A stretch of 64,000 nt of DNA from NCBI GenBank assembly GCA_020832665.1, contig JAFIEG010000004.1, positions 1 to 64,000 on the forward strand, in the 5' to 3' direction. Of this stretch, positions 36,800-45,678 are shown piece by piece. The first letter of the stretch is position 1, and each line of letters opens with the position of its first letter. The position numbers and the translations under genes are program-made. Under the pieces are notes generated by a model. It saw only the letters and a list, made by a program, of their open reading frames with translations. It was not told where the DNA came from and ran no database searches. The DNA comes from Pararhodobacter sp. (lineage in GTDB: Bacteria > Pseudomonadota > Alphaproteobacteria > Rhodobacterales > Rhodobacteraceae).

Positions 36800-39247
36800 A
36801 TGACCAGTTCGGAAGATGAAGAGAAACTGCGCCACTGGTGCGGCGGCCGGCGCGATCCCGAGCAGGACACCCCGTTTCTGGCTGCGCTTGACGAAGACCG
36901 CTGGGCCGAGGGCGATGCCGACAATTGGGATGCGTGCTGGTACACCGGCATGCCGCGCCCGGCGGCTTTCAGCCGTCGCCGCCCCGGCGCATGGGTCAAC
37001 CATATCCCCGGCAACAATTGTCTGACCGTCAAGAGCGCACTGGCCCGCACGCTGGCAATCGCGCGTGCCCGGCAGATCGCCGAAGCCGGCCCTGACAGCG
37101 ACACGGCGCGGCGCGTCGATTTCGTTCCCGAGACCTTTCCGCTGCCCGAGGCTTATCACAGTCTTCAGGCCGCCGCCGCCGCCGAGCCCGAGCAGCGCTG
37201 GATCCTCAAGCCGCGCAATTCATCCCGCGGGCGCGGAATCTCTATCCTGCCCGATGCAGCGCTCGCGCCCGTTGACCGGGCGTTCATGGTGCAGCGCTAT
37301 CTCGACCGGCCCCACATGATCCGCGGCCATAAATATGTGCTGCGCTTCTATGTGGTCTTCACCTCGGTGGAACCGCTGCGCGTCTATCTCTACGAAGAGG
37401 GTTTTGCCAAGCTCGCCTCACACCCCTATGCACCCGACGACATTACCGATCTCTACAGCCACCTGACAAATCCGGACGTGAACGCGACCAATACCGAGAG
37501 CGAATCGCCCGTCATCTTCATCCCCATGCGCGATTATCGCCCCTGGTTACGCGAGCAGGGCCATGACGATGCGGCGCTGTTCGAGCGCTTGCATGATCTG
37601 GTGCGCATCTCCACTGTCTCGGCGCGCGAATACATGCGCCGGCGCAGCGCGACGCTGAATGCCGACACGCGGCGGTGTTTCGAACTGATCGGGCTTGACG
37701 TCATGGTGGATGCCGAGCTCAAGCCGTGGATTCTGGAATGCAATCTCAGCCCGTCGCTCGATGTCTGCGCCGCGCCGAAGGATGGCGGCACCGCCGAGGC
37801 CGAGATCAAACCCCGGATGGTGCGCGAACTGGTCGACATGATGGGCCTCAACCGCGATGCGTCGGGAGATGACGCCTTTGCCGACCCGGCCGAACGCATC
37901 GTTGCCGAGACCCGCGAGGAACTCTCTCGCGCCGGCGGTTGGCAGCCGCTTGCGCCGACGCCGACGCCCGAGGATTACCTGCCCTTCCTGCCGCTGCCGC
38001 GCGCGGCGGATATGGTTGCGGCGGATGCGCTGGCGGGCCGCGAGGTGCCCCGCCCGGTGCTTGCGCCCCACCGGGTGGAAGAGATCATCGACGACGACAC
38101 CTTGTGGCTTCATTGCCGCCAGGACGGCAAGATGTATCGGCTCAACGATGCGGCGGCCTGGATCTGGCTTCAGGCCGTGCGCGGGGTCAACCCCGACGCG
38201 ATCGCCGCAGAAATGGCCAGTCGCAGCCGCAGAACCGATGCCGCCGGCCAATGGGAAGTGCGCCGCCTTGTATGGGACCAGCTGGCCGACTGGGTGGAAC
38301 TGGCGCTGCTGCGCAAGACCGGCCCAGCCGGCGTTCCATCCGCACCGGACAGCTTCGGCACCGACAGGCGCAGCTACATTCTGCGGCAAGCGCCCGCAGC
38401 CGCGCCGGTGCTTTTGCGCGCGGGCACGGCGCGTATCCGCGTTGATCCGGGCGATGCGCTGGCAGCGGCGCGACTGACTTCCGTCTTCGCCCAGGATGGC
38501 AGCGCCGAGCAGGCAATTGATGCCCATGACGAAATCTCGATCCTGCGCCGGACTGGCGGCTATGTGCTGGCCCGTGGCGGAGAGATCGTCGTGCAACGGG
38601 CCAGTCTGGCCGGGCTGGCCCCCGAAATGCGCGAGCAGTTGTTCGACAGGGCACTGGCCGCCGACCCTGCCATGCCCATCGGTCTTGCGGTGGCGGTGCT
38701 GTGCCTGCGCGGCACCGGAACCGGCGGGCGGCGACGGGTCGTGCTGGTCGCCGGTCACGCCCAGGATGCCTTTGTCGATCCGGCGGCATATGCGCTGGCC
38801 AAGGCGTTGGATGCGGATATGAGCTGGGGCGCGGCGATCTCGCTCGACGGAACCGGGGCGGCAATGGCGCTCGGTCTGCCGGTGGCGATGGCCGAGGGGA
38901 CGGAACCTGCCGCCTCGGATCCGACGATGCGTTCGCGGCGCGATCTTTGGCACCCCGGGCGGCGCGGTCATCTGCTAGCGCCTGCCGATGGGCTGGCCGG
39001 CGCAGAAATCAATATCTGCGGGCTTGTCCTGTGCCGGCAGGATGCTGCCGGGCAGGATGGCGCGATACCGGCCATGGAGGCGATTGGCACCCTGGTTTCG
39101 GCGCTGCGCCGCGCCCCGGGCATGGCGATGCCCGATGATCTGGTTCAGGCGCTATATGATGCGTTCGCTGACCGGCCTCGTTGGGCGCTGAATGAAGCAA
39201 CGGTCGCCCCGATCGCCGCGCGGATTGGTGAAGCGGTAACCTTGTGA
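36800..39247 (+). CDS. TTL-like ATP-grasp ligase fused to PqqD-like and C-terminal uncharacterised domain
   Basis: An 815-aa three-part protein. Residues about 45-350 match the tubulin-tyrosine-ligase (TTL/TTLL) ATP-grasp fold in order: NHIPGNNCLTVKSAL, FVPETFPLPEAYHSL, nucleotide-binding KPRNSSRGRGI (137-147), VQRYLDRPHMIRGHKYVLRF (164-183), YLYEEGFAKLAS, and VMVDAELKPWILECNLSPSL (301-320) with metal ligands Glu313/Asn315. Residues about 421-505 are PqqD-like (GKMYRLNDAAAWIW). Residues about 520-790 resemble the HprK-related part of PqqD-linked systems but lack a Walker A motif. TTL-family enzymes ligate amino acids to protein or peptide termini or side chains; PqqD domains bind peptides. 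A peptide- or protein-modifying ligase is likely; substrate unknown. Start chosen from AGGAGA. Confidence 0.8.
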   Translation: MTSSEDEEKLRHWCGGRRDPEQDTPFLAALDEDRWAEGDADNWDACWYTGMPRPAAFSRRRPGAWVNHIPGNNCLTVKSALARTLAIARARQIAEAGPDSDTARRVDFVPETFPLPEAYHSLQAAAAAEPEQRWILKPRNSSRGRGISILPDAALAPVDRAFMVQRYLDRPHMIRGHKYVLRFYVVFTSVEPLRVYLYEEGFAKLASHPYAPDDITDLYSHLTNPDVNATNTESESPVIFIPMRDYRPWLREQGHDDAALFERLHDLVRISTVSAREYMRRRSATLNADTRRCFELIGLDVMVDAELKPWILECNLSPSLDVCAAPKDGGTAEAEIKPRMVRELVDMMGLNRDASGDDAFADPAERIVAETREELSRAGGWQPLAPTPTPEDYLPFLPLPRAADMVAADALAGREVPRPVLAPHRVEEIIDDDTLWLHCRQDGKMYRLNDAAAWIWLQAVRGVNPDAIAAEMASRSRRTDAAGQWEVRRLVWDQLADWVELALLRKTGPAGVPSAPDSFGTDRRSYILRQAPAAAPVLLRAGTARIRVDPGDALAAARLTSVFAQDGSAEQAIDAHDEISILRRTGGYVLARGGEIVVQRASLAGLAPEMREQLFDRALAADPAMPIGLAVAVLCLRGTGTGGRRRVVLVAGHAQDAFVDPAAYALAKALDADMSWGAAISLDGTGAAMALGLPVAMAEGTEPAASDPTMRSRRDLWHPGRRGHLLAPADGLAGAEINICGLVLCRQDAAGQDGAIPAMEAIGTLVSALRRAPGMAMPDDLVQALYDAFADRPRWALNEATVAPIAARIGEAVTL

Positions 39248-39259
39248 ACAGGCTGAAAC

Positions 39260-39305
39260 GGGTGGCGCGGTGCCCGCGCCGGTCGGAGCGACACCGACGC
39301 CACCC
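39260..39305 (+). terminator. nested hairpin after the TTL-PqqD gene
   Basis: GGGTGGCG (39260-39267) pairs with CGCCACCC (39298-39305), with an inner GGTG/CACC pairing, beginning 13 bases after the stop. There is no T-run. Likely stalls or ends transcription, isolating the TTL-like gene from the sigma-factor genes. Confidence 0.45.
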
Positions 39306-39453
39306 ACTAGAATGAAGACACCAGCGCCGGTTTCCCCGATGCGGCGAGAGACGCGTGAATCCATGGATAATCCATGGCCTGGGCGAAAACGGCAACCCCG
39401 CTGCCGATAAACTTGTCGATGCCGTGGAACAGGAACATGCCGGCAAGGGCCGC
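39280..39453 (-). pseudogene. DoxX-family membrane protein relic (frameshifted)
   Basis: On the minus strand ALAGMFLFHGIDKFIGSGVA followed by VFAQAMDYPW and HASLAASG matches the first half of a DoxX protein (GLLFLxHGxxKhhG...ASGxxE). The frame then stops, but a one-base shift at about 39341 continues as SGETGAGVFILVGGVG, the next DoxX element. N- and C-terminal parts are missing. A decayed gene fragment is the simplest reading. Confidence 0.5.
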
Positions 39454-39603
39454 GTGCTGGCCTGTGCTTGGCGCTGATCTCCAGGAATGCTGACCCGGCT
39501 CCGGCTGATGGGATTCGCCGTTTATTCCGGGCGCGTTGACACGGTTGTGACAGCAACCCGGGCGGGACACACGAACCAATCGCAGCCGTATCCATCATAG
39601 GGG

Positions 39604-40177
39604 GTGGAAGATGCTCCTCTCGATACCGCGGGGGGCGCACATGACGGGGCAATGGACGATGCCCTCTACCGCACGGCACTGCGCCTGTCGGGCGATCCGG
39701 CAATGGCCGAGGACCTGGTTCAGGAGGCAAGCCGGCGCGCCTACCGGACCTTTGCTGCCGGCGCCGAGCCAGACAATTTCAGGGCCTGGATTTTCCGAAT
39801 CCTGACCAATCTGTGCATCGACCACGGCCGTCGGAAGGCCGCCGTGGCGAGCGGCCTGACAGTCTCGAACGAGGTCGAGCACCTGCCTGCAACCGGACAG
39901 GGACCAGCGCAGAGCTGCCAATGCACGGCTGGGGCGTGATCTGGTGAAGGCCGTGGCCGAACTGCCCGGTGAGTTGCGGCTTCTCGTTCAACTCGTGCTG
40001 ATCGAGGGCTTGAGCAATCGCGAGGCCGCCGAGGCGGCCAATTGCCCCGAGGGCACCTTACGCTCGCGGCTCAGCCGGGCGCGCGGGCTCTTGCGGGCAA
40101 GCCTCGACAAGCACGCGACCGATGCCGGATCGGACCGGGTGGTGCCCTTCCCCGAACGCCGGGAGCAACGCCGATGA
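39604..40177 (+). pseudogene. ECF-type RNA polymerase sigma factor, frameshifted
   Basis: Region 2 is in one frame (YRTALRLSGDPAMAEDLVQE, FRAWIFRILTNLCIDHGRRK) and region 4 in the next (ELPGELRLLVQLVLIEGLSN, PEGTLRSRLSRARGLL). The first frame runs into TGA at about 39940; shifting by one base at about 39900 restores a continuous read through DQRRAANARLGRDLVKAVAE. This is either a real frameshift mutation or a one-base sequence error. Start could be GTG 39604 or ATG 39652. The stop overlaps the anti-sigma start (ATGA), the usual coupling for an ECF sigma/anti-sigma pair. Confidence 0.75.
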
Positions 40178-40861
40178 CCTGCAAGACCCTGACCCCAAAA
40201 CCCCTCGCGGCCTGGATCGACGGTGCGCTTTCGGCCGAACAGGCGCGCGACGTCGCCTGCCATGTCGCCACCTGTCCCTTCTGCCACGAGGAAGCCGGGC
40301 AGTTGTGCGCGCAGACCGATGCGCTTCGTCAGGCGCTGGGGCGCGACAAGGCGTCGGCGCATCTGTGGGCGCGCATCTCGGTGCGGCTGGCGGCCGAGCC
40401 GGCGCGGCCCGCGCGCGCGCTGGCGCTGTGGGCCCGGCTGCGGCGCCCGGCGTTGACCGCGGTATTGGCGGCCATGCTGGTTGCCGGGCTGGTAATCGTG
40501 CAGCACGGGCCCGGTTCGGGGTCGCCGCCGGGGGTGGCGCTGCAGGCACTCGCGGTCGAGACGGCGCAGGACTACACGACCTTCCGCCTCAGCCAGCGCG
40601 GGTTCGACGTGCCCAGCGACGACCCGACCGAAACGCTGCTATGGCTGGGCACCCGGATCAACGGCGCGCTGCCCAAAGGAGTGCGTGAACAAGCGACGCC
40701 CCCCGGCACAGGGAGGCGCCGGCGTGACGCTGGCGCTTTCGAGGCAGGGCCTGATGTGCCACACCCGCAACGGCATGATCGCGCTGGGGCGGGCGCCGCC
40801 CGCACCGGTCAGTTCGGCGTGGTGCCCGGGGCCGGCAGCGCACGGTGGGCACGCAGGTTGA
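40174..40861 (+). pseudogene. zinc-finger anti-sigma factor, C-terminus frameshifted
   Basis: The intact part (from 40174) holds the ZAS motif HVATCPFC near residue 30, a membrane helix (LTAVLAAMLVAGLVIVQ, about 92-108) and a periplasmic domain including TLLWLGTRINGALP. After about 40680 the frame becomes Arg-rich and implausible, whereas the neighbouring frame reads AGVTLALSRQGLMCHTRNGM and IALGRAPPAP to a TGA at 40859-40861, a credible anti-sigma end. The tail overlaps the 3' end of the convergent TRAP gene. Together with the sigma frameshift this suggests a decaying pair. Confidence 0.65.
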
Positions 40862-42800
40862 GCGCCATGGCCAGAAGGGTCAGGGCAAGCCCGGCGATGT
40901 TCGTTTCCCATCCCGGGGTGATGAGAAGGAAGGCGCCGGCGAATGCCATCAGCCGCTGCGTCAGTGTCAGCCTTGTTGCGAAATGGTTGATCGTCGCGGT
41001 GGCCAGCGCCAGCACCCCCACCGCCTTGACCAGTGCAACCAGAATGATCTCTCCCGCAGTGCCCTCCATCAGCAATTGCGGCGAATAGACGAACATGAAG
41101 GGGATGGTGAAGGCCACCCAGCCCAGCTTCATCGTGTCGGCCACCGCGCGGGTCCATCGGATCTCGGCGATGGCGGCGGCGGCGTAGATGGCGGTGCACA
41201 CGGGCGGCGTTATAGTTGCCAGGATGGCGAAGTAGAAGGCGAAGAGATGCGCGTGCAGCGCCGGCACGTCGAGCGCGATGAGCGCCGGTGCGGCCAGCGA
41301 GGCTGACAGCACATAGGCCGCCGTCGTCGGCATCCCCATGCCCAGGATAATGCAGGCCAGCATCGCCATGATCAGCACCAGAAACAGCGACTGCCCGCCG
41401 AAGGAGACCATCATGTCGGTGAACTTCACGCCGATGCCGGTGGCCGAGATCATAGACACGATGATCTGCGCCACGAAGGCCAGCACCGCCATCATGGACA
41501 GGCTGACGCCCGCCTTGCGCAGGATTTCAAGGAAGATGAGGAACTTTTCCTTCAGCCCGAATTCCCAGTTGAAGAAGAAGAACACGATCAGCGTGGCCAG
41601 CACCGCCTGTGAGCCGGCATAGGCGATGGAATAGCCCGAGAGCAGGAAATAGATCATCAGCCCGATGGGCAGGATGAGCTGCAGGAAGAACATGATGGTG
41701 AAGGTGGTGCGGGCCGAGGGGATGCGCTCGGCCGGCACCGGGGCGATGCCCTCCTTGCGCGCGGAAAGGTGGATCACCCAGAAATTGCCCAGATAGAACA
41801 GGATCGCGGGGATGATCGCGGCCACGACGATGGTCAGATAGGGAATGCCCACGATCTCGGCCATCACGAAGGCCCCTGCCCCCATGATCGGCGGCATCAG
41901 CTGCCCGCCGGTCGAGGCTGTGGCCTCGACCCCCACGGCGAATTCGCGCCGGTAGCCGAGGCTGCGCATCATCGGGATGGTCAGCGAGCCGGTGGCGGCG
42001 GCATTGGCCATGCCCGAGCCCGAGATCGTGCCCATAAGGCTGGACCCGACGGTGGCAACCTTGGCCGCCCCGCCCACCTGCCGGCCGGCGATGACCAGCG
42101 CCGCGTTCATGAAGGCCCGGCCGCCGCCGGTGCCCATCACGATGAGTCCGAAAAGGATGAAGATCGAGATCACCGTGGCCGACAGCCCCGGCAGCATCCC
42201 CCACAGCCCGCTATCGGCCATGAAAAGGCGGCTGGCCATGCGCTCGGGCGAAAACCCGGCGTGACCCCAGGTACCGGGGATGAGGTGGCCAAGCATGGCA
42301 TAGGCCAGTGCGGCCCCGGCCAGAATCACCAGCGACCAGCCCAGCACTCGGCGGCAGGCCTCGAGAAACACGCCCACGGCCATCACCGTCAGCACCATGT
42401 GGTGGGTATCGGGAAAGAGCCGGGCGCGGAACATGTCCTGCCAGTTCAGCAGCACATAGCCCATCGGCAGGATGGCGCAGGCGATCAGCAGCCAGTCATA
42501 CCAGGGCAGCGTGTTGCGCCCGCGCGCCGATCCGGGGCGAAGCGAGAAGAAGGCGATCGCCAGCACGACCCCGAAAAGACCATGCGTGGCACGCTGCTGC
42601 ATATGCGGCAGGTTGCCGAAATAGGCCGTGTAGAGATGAAAGGACGAAAACGCCACCGCCACCCCGGCAAACAGCCAGCCCTGCCAGCCCATGAGGGTGC
42701 GGTCGGTGCGCCCTTCCTCGTCGATCGAGGTATCGACCACGGGCTTTCGGTCGCCCTCGGGTTCGTGCGGATCGGCTGCGTTCTGGCTCATCTGACGCAT
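40809..42800 (-). CDS. TRAP transporter fused permease (DctQ-DctM type, TAXI-associated)
   Basis: A 663-aa inner-membrane permease in which the small 4-helix DctQ-like unit (about residues 35-150) is fused to the large DctM-like unit (about 165-650), the form that pairs with TAXI binding proteins. Motifs: GTISGSGMANAAATGSLTIP, GGQLMPPIMGAGAFVM and MGMPTTAAYVL. It uses an ion gradient to import its substrate. The binding protein gene lies 106 bases upstream on the same strand. A second in-frame Met (42791) is an alternative start. Confidence 0.92.
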   Translation of the reverse strand: MRQMSQNAADPHEPEGDRKPVVDTSIDEEGRTDRTLMGWQGWLFAGVAVAFSSFHLYTAYFGNLPHMQQRATHGLFGVVLAIAFFSLRPGSARGRNTLPWYDWLLIACAILPMGYVLLNWQDMFRARLFPDTHHMVLTVMAVGVFLEACRRVLGWSLVILAGAALAYAMLGHLIPGTWGHAGFSPERMASRLFMADSGLWGMLPGLSATVISIFILFGLIVMGTGGGRAFMNAALVIAGRQVGGAAKVATVGSSLMGTISGSGMANAAATGSLTIPMMRSLGYRREFAVGVEATASTGGQLMPPIMGAGAFVMAEIVGIPYLTIVVAAIIPAILFYLGNFWVIHLSARKEGIAPVPAERIPSARTTFTIMFFLQLILPIGLMIYFLLSGYSIAYAGSQAVLATLIVFFFFNWEFGLKEKFLIFLEILRKAGVSLSMMAVLAFVAQIIVSMISATGIGVKFTDMMVSFGGQSLFLVLIMAMLACIILGMGMPTTAAYVLSASLAAPALIALDVPALHAHLFAFYFAILATITPPVCTAIYAAAAIAEIRWTRAVADTMKLGWVAFTIPFMFVYSPQLLMEGTAGEIILVALVKAVGVLALATATINHFATRLTLTQRLMAFAGAFLLITPGWETNIAGLALTLLAMALNLRAHRALPAPGTTPN

Positions 42801-42906
42801 CCCCGTTGCGGCAGCAAGGGGCGGCCGCCCGGTTCGACCGGGCGTGCCGCATCATTGGCCGGGGCGCCCGGGCCGCACCCGGACGCACAGGCCGGCTTCG
42901 GGGTTC

Positions 42907-43908
42907 TCAGCCCTCGTATTCCGGCGGAATGACGCTTTCGGGCACATCGATGCCCTGCTCGACCAGGTAACGCACCACGCCTGCATGAAGCGGGATGGTC
43001 GAGGACAGCGTCAGCTCGGTGAAATCGGGCGGGTTGCCGCCCGGATAGATCGCCGCCATTTCCTCGCCCGAGCCGAAGGTGGCCTGCGCCAGATCATAGG
43101 CCATCTGTTCGGTGATCGAATCCGCCCTCGCGAAATAGCCATAGGCCAGCCCCTTGGCGATTACCGGCTCAGGCTGGTTGGCATAGACACCGGCGGGCAC
43201 CTCGAAGGTCAGCGCCAGGCCTGACTCCTCGATCATCGCGGCCTGTTCGGGGCTGAAACCGACCATGGTGATGTCGATCGTGGCCTGCAGTTCCTCGATC
43301 AGCGAATCGGGCTGGTCGATGGCACCCGAGGTCTTGAAGAAGCCGTCGATCCGGCGATCACGGAAGAAATCGGCAGCGTCGGACATGCCGGCAAGCTGCC
43401 AGTCGGGCTCGATCCCCAGCTGCTCGAACAGGGCCAGCGTCACCGCCTCGGTGGCCGTGCCGAGGCCGCCGGGATTGATGCGCATGCCGGCGAGATCGTC
43501 AACCGACTCTATGCCGCTATCGGCATGCACCGCCAGCACATTGGGGGTTGCCGACAGGATGGCGATGGCGCGCAGACTTTCATTGCCGCGCCCTTCCCAA
43601 TCGCCGGTGCCTTCCATCATAGCGGGCAGGGCGAGGTAGTTGGCGATCCCCATCTCGGCCTGTCCGGCATGGACCATGGCCTGGCTGTCGGCCGCGCCCC
43701 CGGTTTCGATCACCGAAACGTTCATCTCGTCGGACACGCGGTTCGCCATGGTGGCGAGGCTGGCATAGAAGCTGTACCAGCCCGAGGATGACGAGGTGGT
43801 GGCGAAGCCGATCTGCTGCTGCGCCGCGGCCGGGGCGGCGGCCGTCAGGGCCAGCGCGCTGCCGGCGAGAAGGGCGCGCAGCCCATGCCCGTTTGCAAGC
43901 TGTTTCAT
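42907..43908 (-). CDS. TAXI family TRAP transporter solute-binding protein
   Basis: A 333-aa periplasmic TAXI-type binding protein with a Sec signal peptide (LLAGSALALTAAAPAAAQQ). IGFATTSSSSGWYSFYASLA and INPGGLGTATEAVTLALFEQLG are typical of TAXI proteins, usually linked to glutamate, C4/C5 dicarboxylate or related acids. The ATG follows AGGAGAG and overlaps the stop of the GntR gene (ATGA), so regulator, binding protein and permease form one operon. Confidence 0.9.
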   Translation of the reverse strand: MKQLANGHGLRALLAGSALALTAAAPAAAQQQIGFATTSSSSGWYSFYASLATMANRVSDEMNVSVIETGGAADSQAMVHAGQAEMGIANYLALPAMMEGTGDWEGRGNESLRAIAILSATPNVLAVHADSGIESVDDLAGMRINPGGLGTATEAVTLALFEQLGIEPDWQLAGMSDAADFFRDRRIDGFFKTSGAIDQPDSLIEELQATIDITMVGFSPEQAAMIEESGLALTFEVPAGVYANQPEPVIAKGLAYGYFARADSITEQMAYDLAQATFGSGEEMAAIYPGGNPPDFTELTLSSTIPLHAGVVRYLVEQGIDVPESVIPPEYEG

Positions 43909-44765
43909 GATGTCTCTCCTGTTGGGTTGGTTTCCTTGCTGTCGGACAGCCCGGTTTGCCCCGGCCGGGGCGAGGCTGCATCCGCCCCTTCGGGCGGGGC
44001 GCTTCCGGCCGGGTCGCTGCTTGCGACGGTGGCCAGAAGTCGTTCGGCGGTCTCGATGTAATGGCGACGGATGATCGCCTCGGTCTGCGTGGCGGGCCCG
44101 CCCAGTGCGGCCAGAACCTCGTGGTGGCGGGTATGGATGTCGTCGCGCCCGTAAAAGGCACCGGCCACCTGTCCAAAGGCCATCTGCAATGGCCCGTTCG
44201 CGCTTTCCCAGGCGCGCAGCATCAGCGGCTGGCCGCTGGCGAGCATGATCTCGCGGTGCCAGGCGGTGTCGAGGCGGGCAACCGTCAGCCAGTCGCCACC
44301 CTGCGCCGCCGCCGCCATGGCATCGAGATGCTGCGCCATCCGGGTCTGGACGGCGTTTTCCAGAGAAGCGGGCAGGAGCGCGGCGGCATAGCCCTCGATC
44401 AGGCCGCGCAAGGCATAGAGTTGGTAAAGTTCGGCGGGGCTGTATTCGGCCACCCGGCTACCGCGCCAGAAATCCGAGCGCACCAGGCCCTCGCTTTCCA
44501 GCCGGCGGATCGCCTCGCGCAGCGGCGCGCGCGAGGAACCGAAGCGCGCGCTCAACTCGGCCTCGCGCAGCCTCGTGCCCGGCGCGATCCCGCCGGTCAG
44601 GATATTGTCCCGCAATATCCGGTGGATGCGCCCCTGGCGCGTTTCGTCCGCGCCCGGGTCGATACCCGCCAGGGCTGCCTTGCCCGACGATGTGCCCTCT
44701 CCGGCCGCTGTGGGCTGCCGCCCCCCTGCCCCGGTTGATCCGTGCGAAGGATCTGCACCCGGCAT
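43905..44765 (-). CDS. GntR family (FCD-type) transcriptional regulator
   Basis: A 286-aa GntR regulator: winged HTH (about 45-110; ILTGGIAPGTRLREAELSAR, RAPLREAIRRLESEGLV) and an FCD ligand domain with metal-binding Asp/His residues (ARLDTAWHREIM, RHHEVLAAL). Both tails are extended and Gly/Ser/Pro-rich. It heads the TAXI-TRAP operon and is divergent from the tct operon, so it is well placed to control both uptake systems in response to an organic acid. Confidence 0.9.
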   Translation of the reverse strand: MPGADPSHGSTGAGGRQPTAAGEGTSSGKAALAGIDPGADETRQGRIHRILRDNILTGGIAPGTRLREAELSARFGSSRAPLREAIRRLESEGLVRSDFWRGSRVAEYSPAELYQLYALRGLIEGYAAALLPASLENAVQTRMAQHLDAMAAAAQGGDWLTVARLDTAWHREIMLASGQPLMLRAWESANGPLQMAFGQVAGAFYGRDDIHTRHHEVLAALGGPATQTEAIIRRHYIETAERLLATVASSDPAGSAPPEGADAASPRPGQTGLSDSKETNPTGETS

Positions 44766-44843
44766 TAGACGCGCTCCCTTTATTGCCAGCCGAGTTCTGC
44801 CGGCCCTGATTTCCAGGCACCCGTCACGGGGACGGCGCTGGTT

Positions 44844-44860
44844 TTGTCGATTGTCGACAA
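44844..44860. promoter_or_regulatory. candidate GntR operator
   Basis: A perfect palindrome TTGTCGACAA (44851-44860) directly preceded by a second half-copy TTGTCGA (44844-44850), about 80 bases upstream of the GntR start. FadR/FCD-type GntR regulators commonly bind TNGTNNNACNA-like palindromes, which this fits. The rest of the 457-base gap 44766-45222 shows no gene. Confidence 0.5.
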
Positions 44861-45187
44861 GACTGGGCCGAATCGCCGGGCTCGGTCAACCCCAAAGCAG
44901 GCTTTGCCGGATTCCGGCGCGCCTTTGGCACGACGCCGAATGTGAAACAAGCGCCCGCAAAGTGCGTTTCCGCCTGCTCACTCGCTCGTCCCGTCACACC
45001 GCAGCCGTGCTTCCGGCGCGACGCGGGCACAGCCCGTGGCGGCCGCATGGGCAAGCAGGCAGGCCAGGGTACCGGGATCGATCGAACGGGCCTGGAATCA
45101 TGCGCCTGCCGCACCGTCCGGCGGGTGCAAGTCAAAAAAGGTTGAAAGCCAAAGCCGCCCGGTGCAGGTTCAGAGAAAGATCAATAA

Positions 45188-45205
45188 GCGACATCGAAGT
45201 GTCGC
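45188..45205. promoter_or_regulatory. inverted repeat upstream of tctB
   Basis: GCGACA-N6-TGTCGC lies 17 bases before the tctB start, overlapping where the transcription start or leader should be. It may be a second regulator site for the tct operon or a leader hairpin; no known consensus is claimed. Confidence 0.3.
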
Positions 45206-45222
45206 AAACAACAGGAAGGCAC

Positions 45223-45675
45223 ATGCCGAGATCAGATTTCTGGTCAGGGCTGGCGGTGGCCGCTTTCGGCCTGCTGGCACTGCTTTGGATGATTCCGAAT
45301 TACGCCGGATCGAATCCGTTTGCGCAGATGCCCCCTGGCCTGGTACCCAGCATTGCCGCCTGGATCATGATCATCTGCGGCGTCATCGTGGCGCTGGGCG
45401 GTGTGATCGGCATGCTGCGCGACGGCCTGTTGCCGTTCACCCGCGCCATCAACTGGGCCGGCATCGGCTGGGCCTTGTGGCCCTTCCTTTATGTCGCGGT
45501 CGCCATCTGGTTCATGACCTTCATCAAGATCACCTGGTTCGGCGCCTTCCTGATTGGCGGCATGCTGATCTTGCTGGGCGAACGGCGGTGGTATGTGATC
45601 CTTGGCTGTTCGGTGGTGCCGGTGGTGCTGCTCTACATCCTGTCGGTGTACATGATGCGTATCGGGGTGGTGTAG
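45223..45675 (+). CDS. tripartite tricarboxylate transporter small permease (TctB family)
   Basis: A 150-aa protein with four membrane helices, the size of TctB. GGMLILLGERRWYVILGCSV and the C-terminal YILSVYMMRIGVV suit the family (short helix pairs, terminal hydrophobic segment). The ATG at 45223 follows AGGAAGG; the frame is open far upstream without coding character. Paired with TctA directly downstream. Confidence 0.87.
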   Translation: MPRSDFWSGLAVAAFGLLALLWMIPNYAGSNPFAQMPPGLVPSIAAWIMIICGVIVALGGVIGMLRDGLLPFTRAINWAGIGWALWPFLYVAVAIWFMTFIKITWFGAFLIGGMLILLGERRWYVILGCSVVPVVLLYILSVYMMRIGVV

Positions 45676-45678
45676 GGC

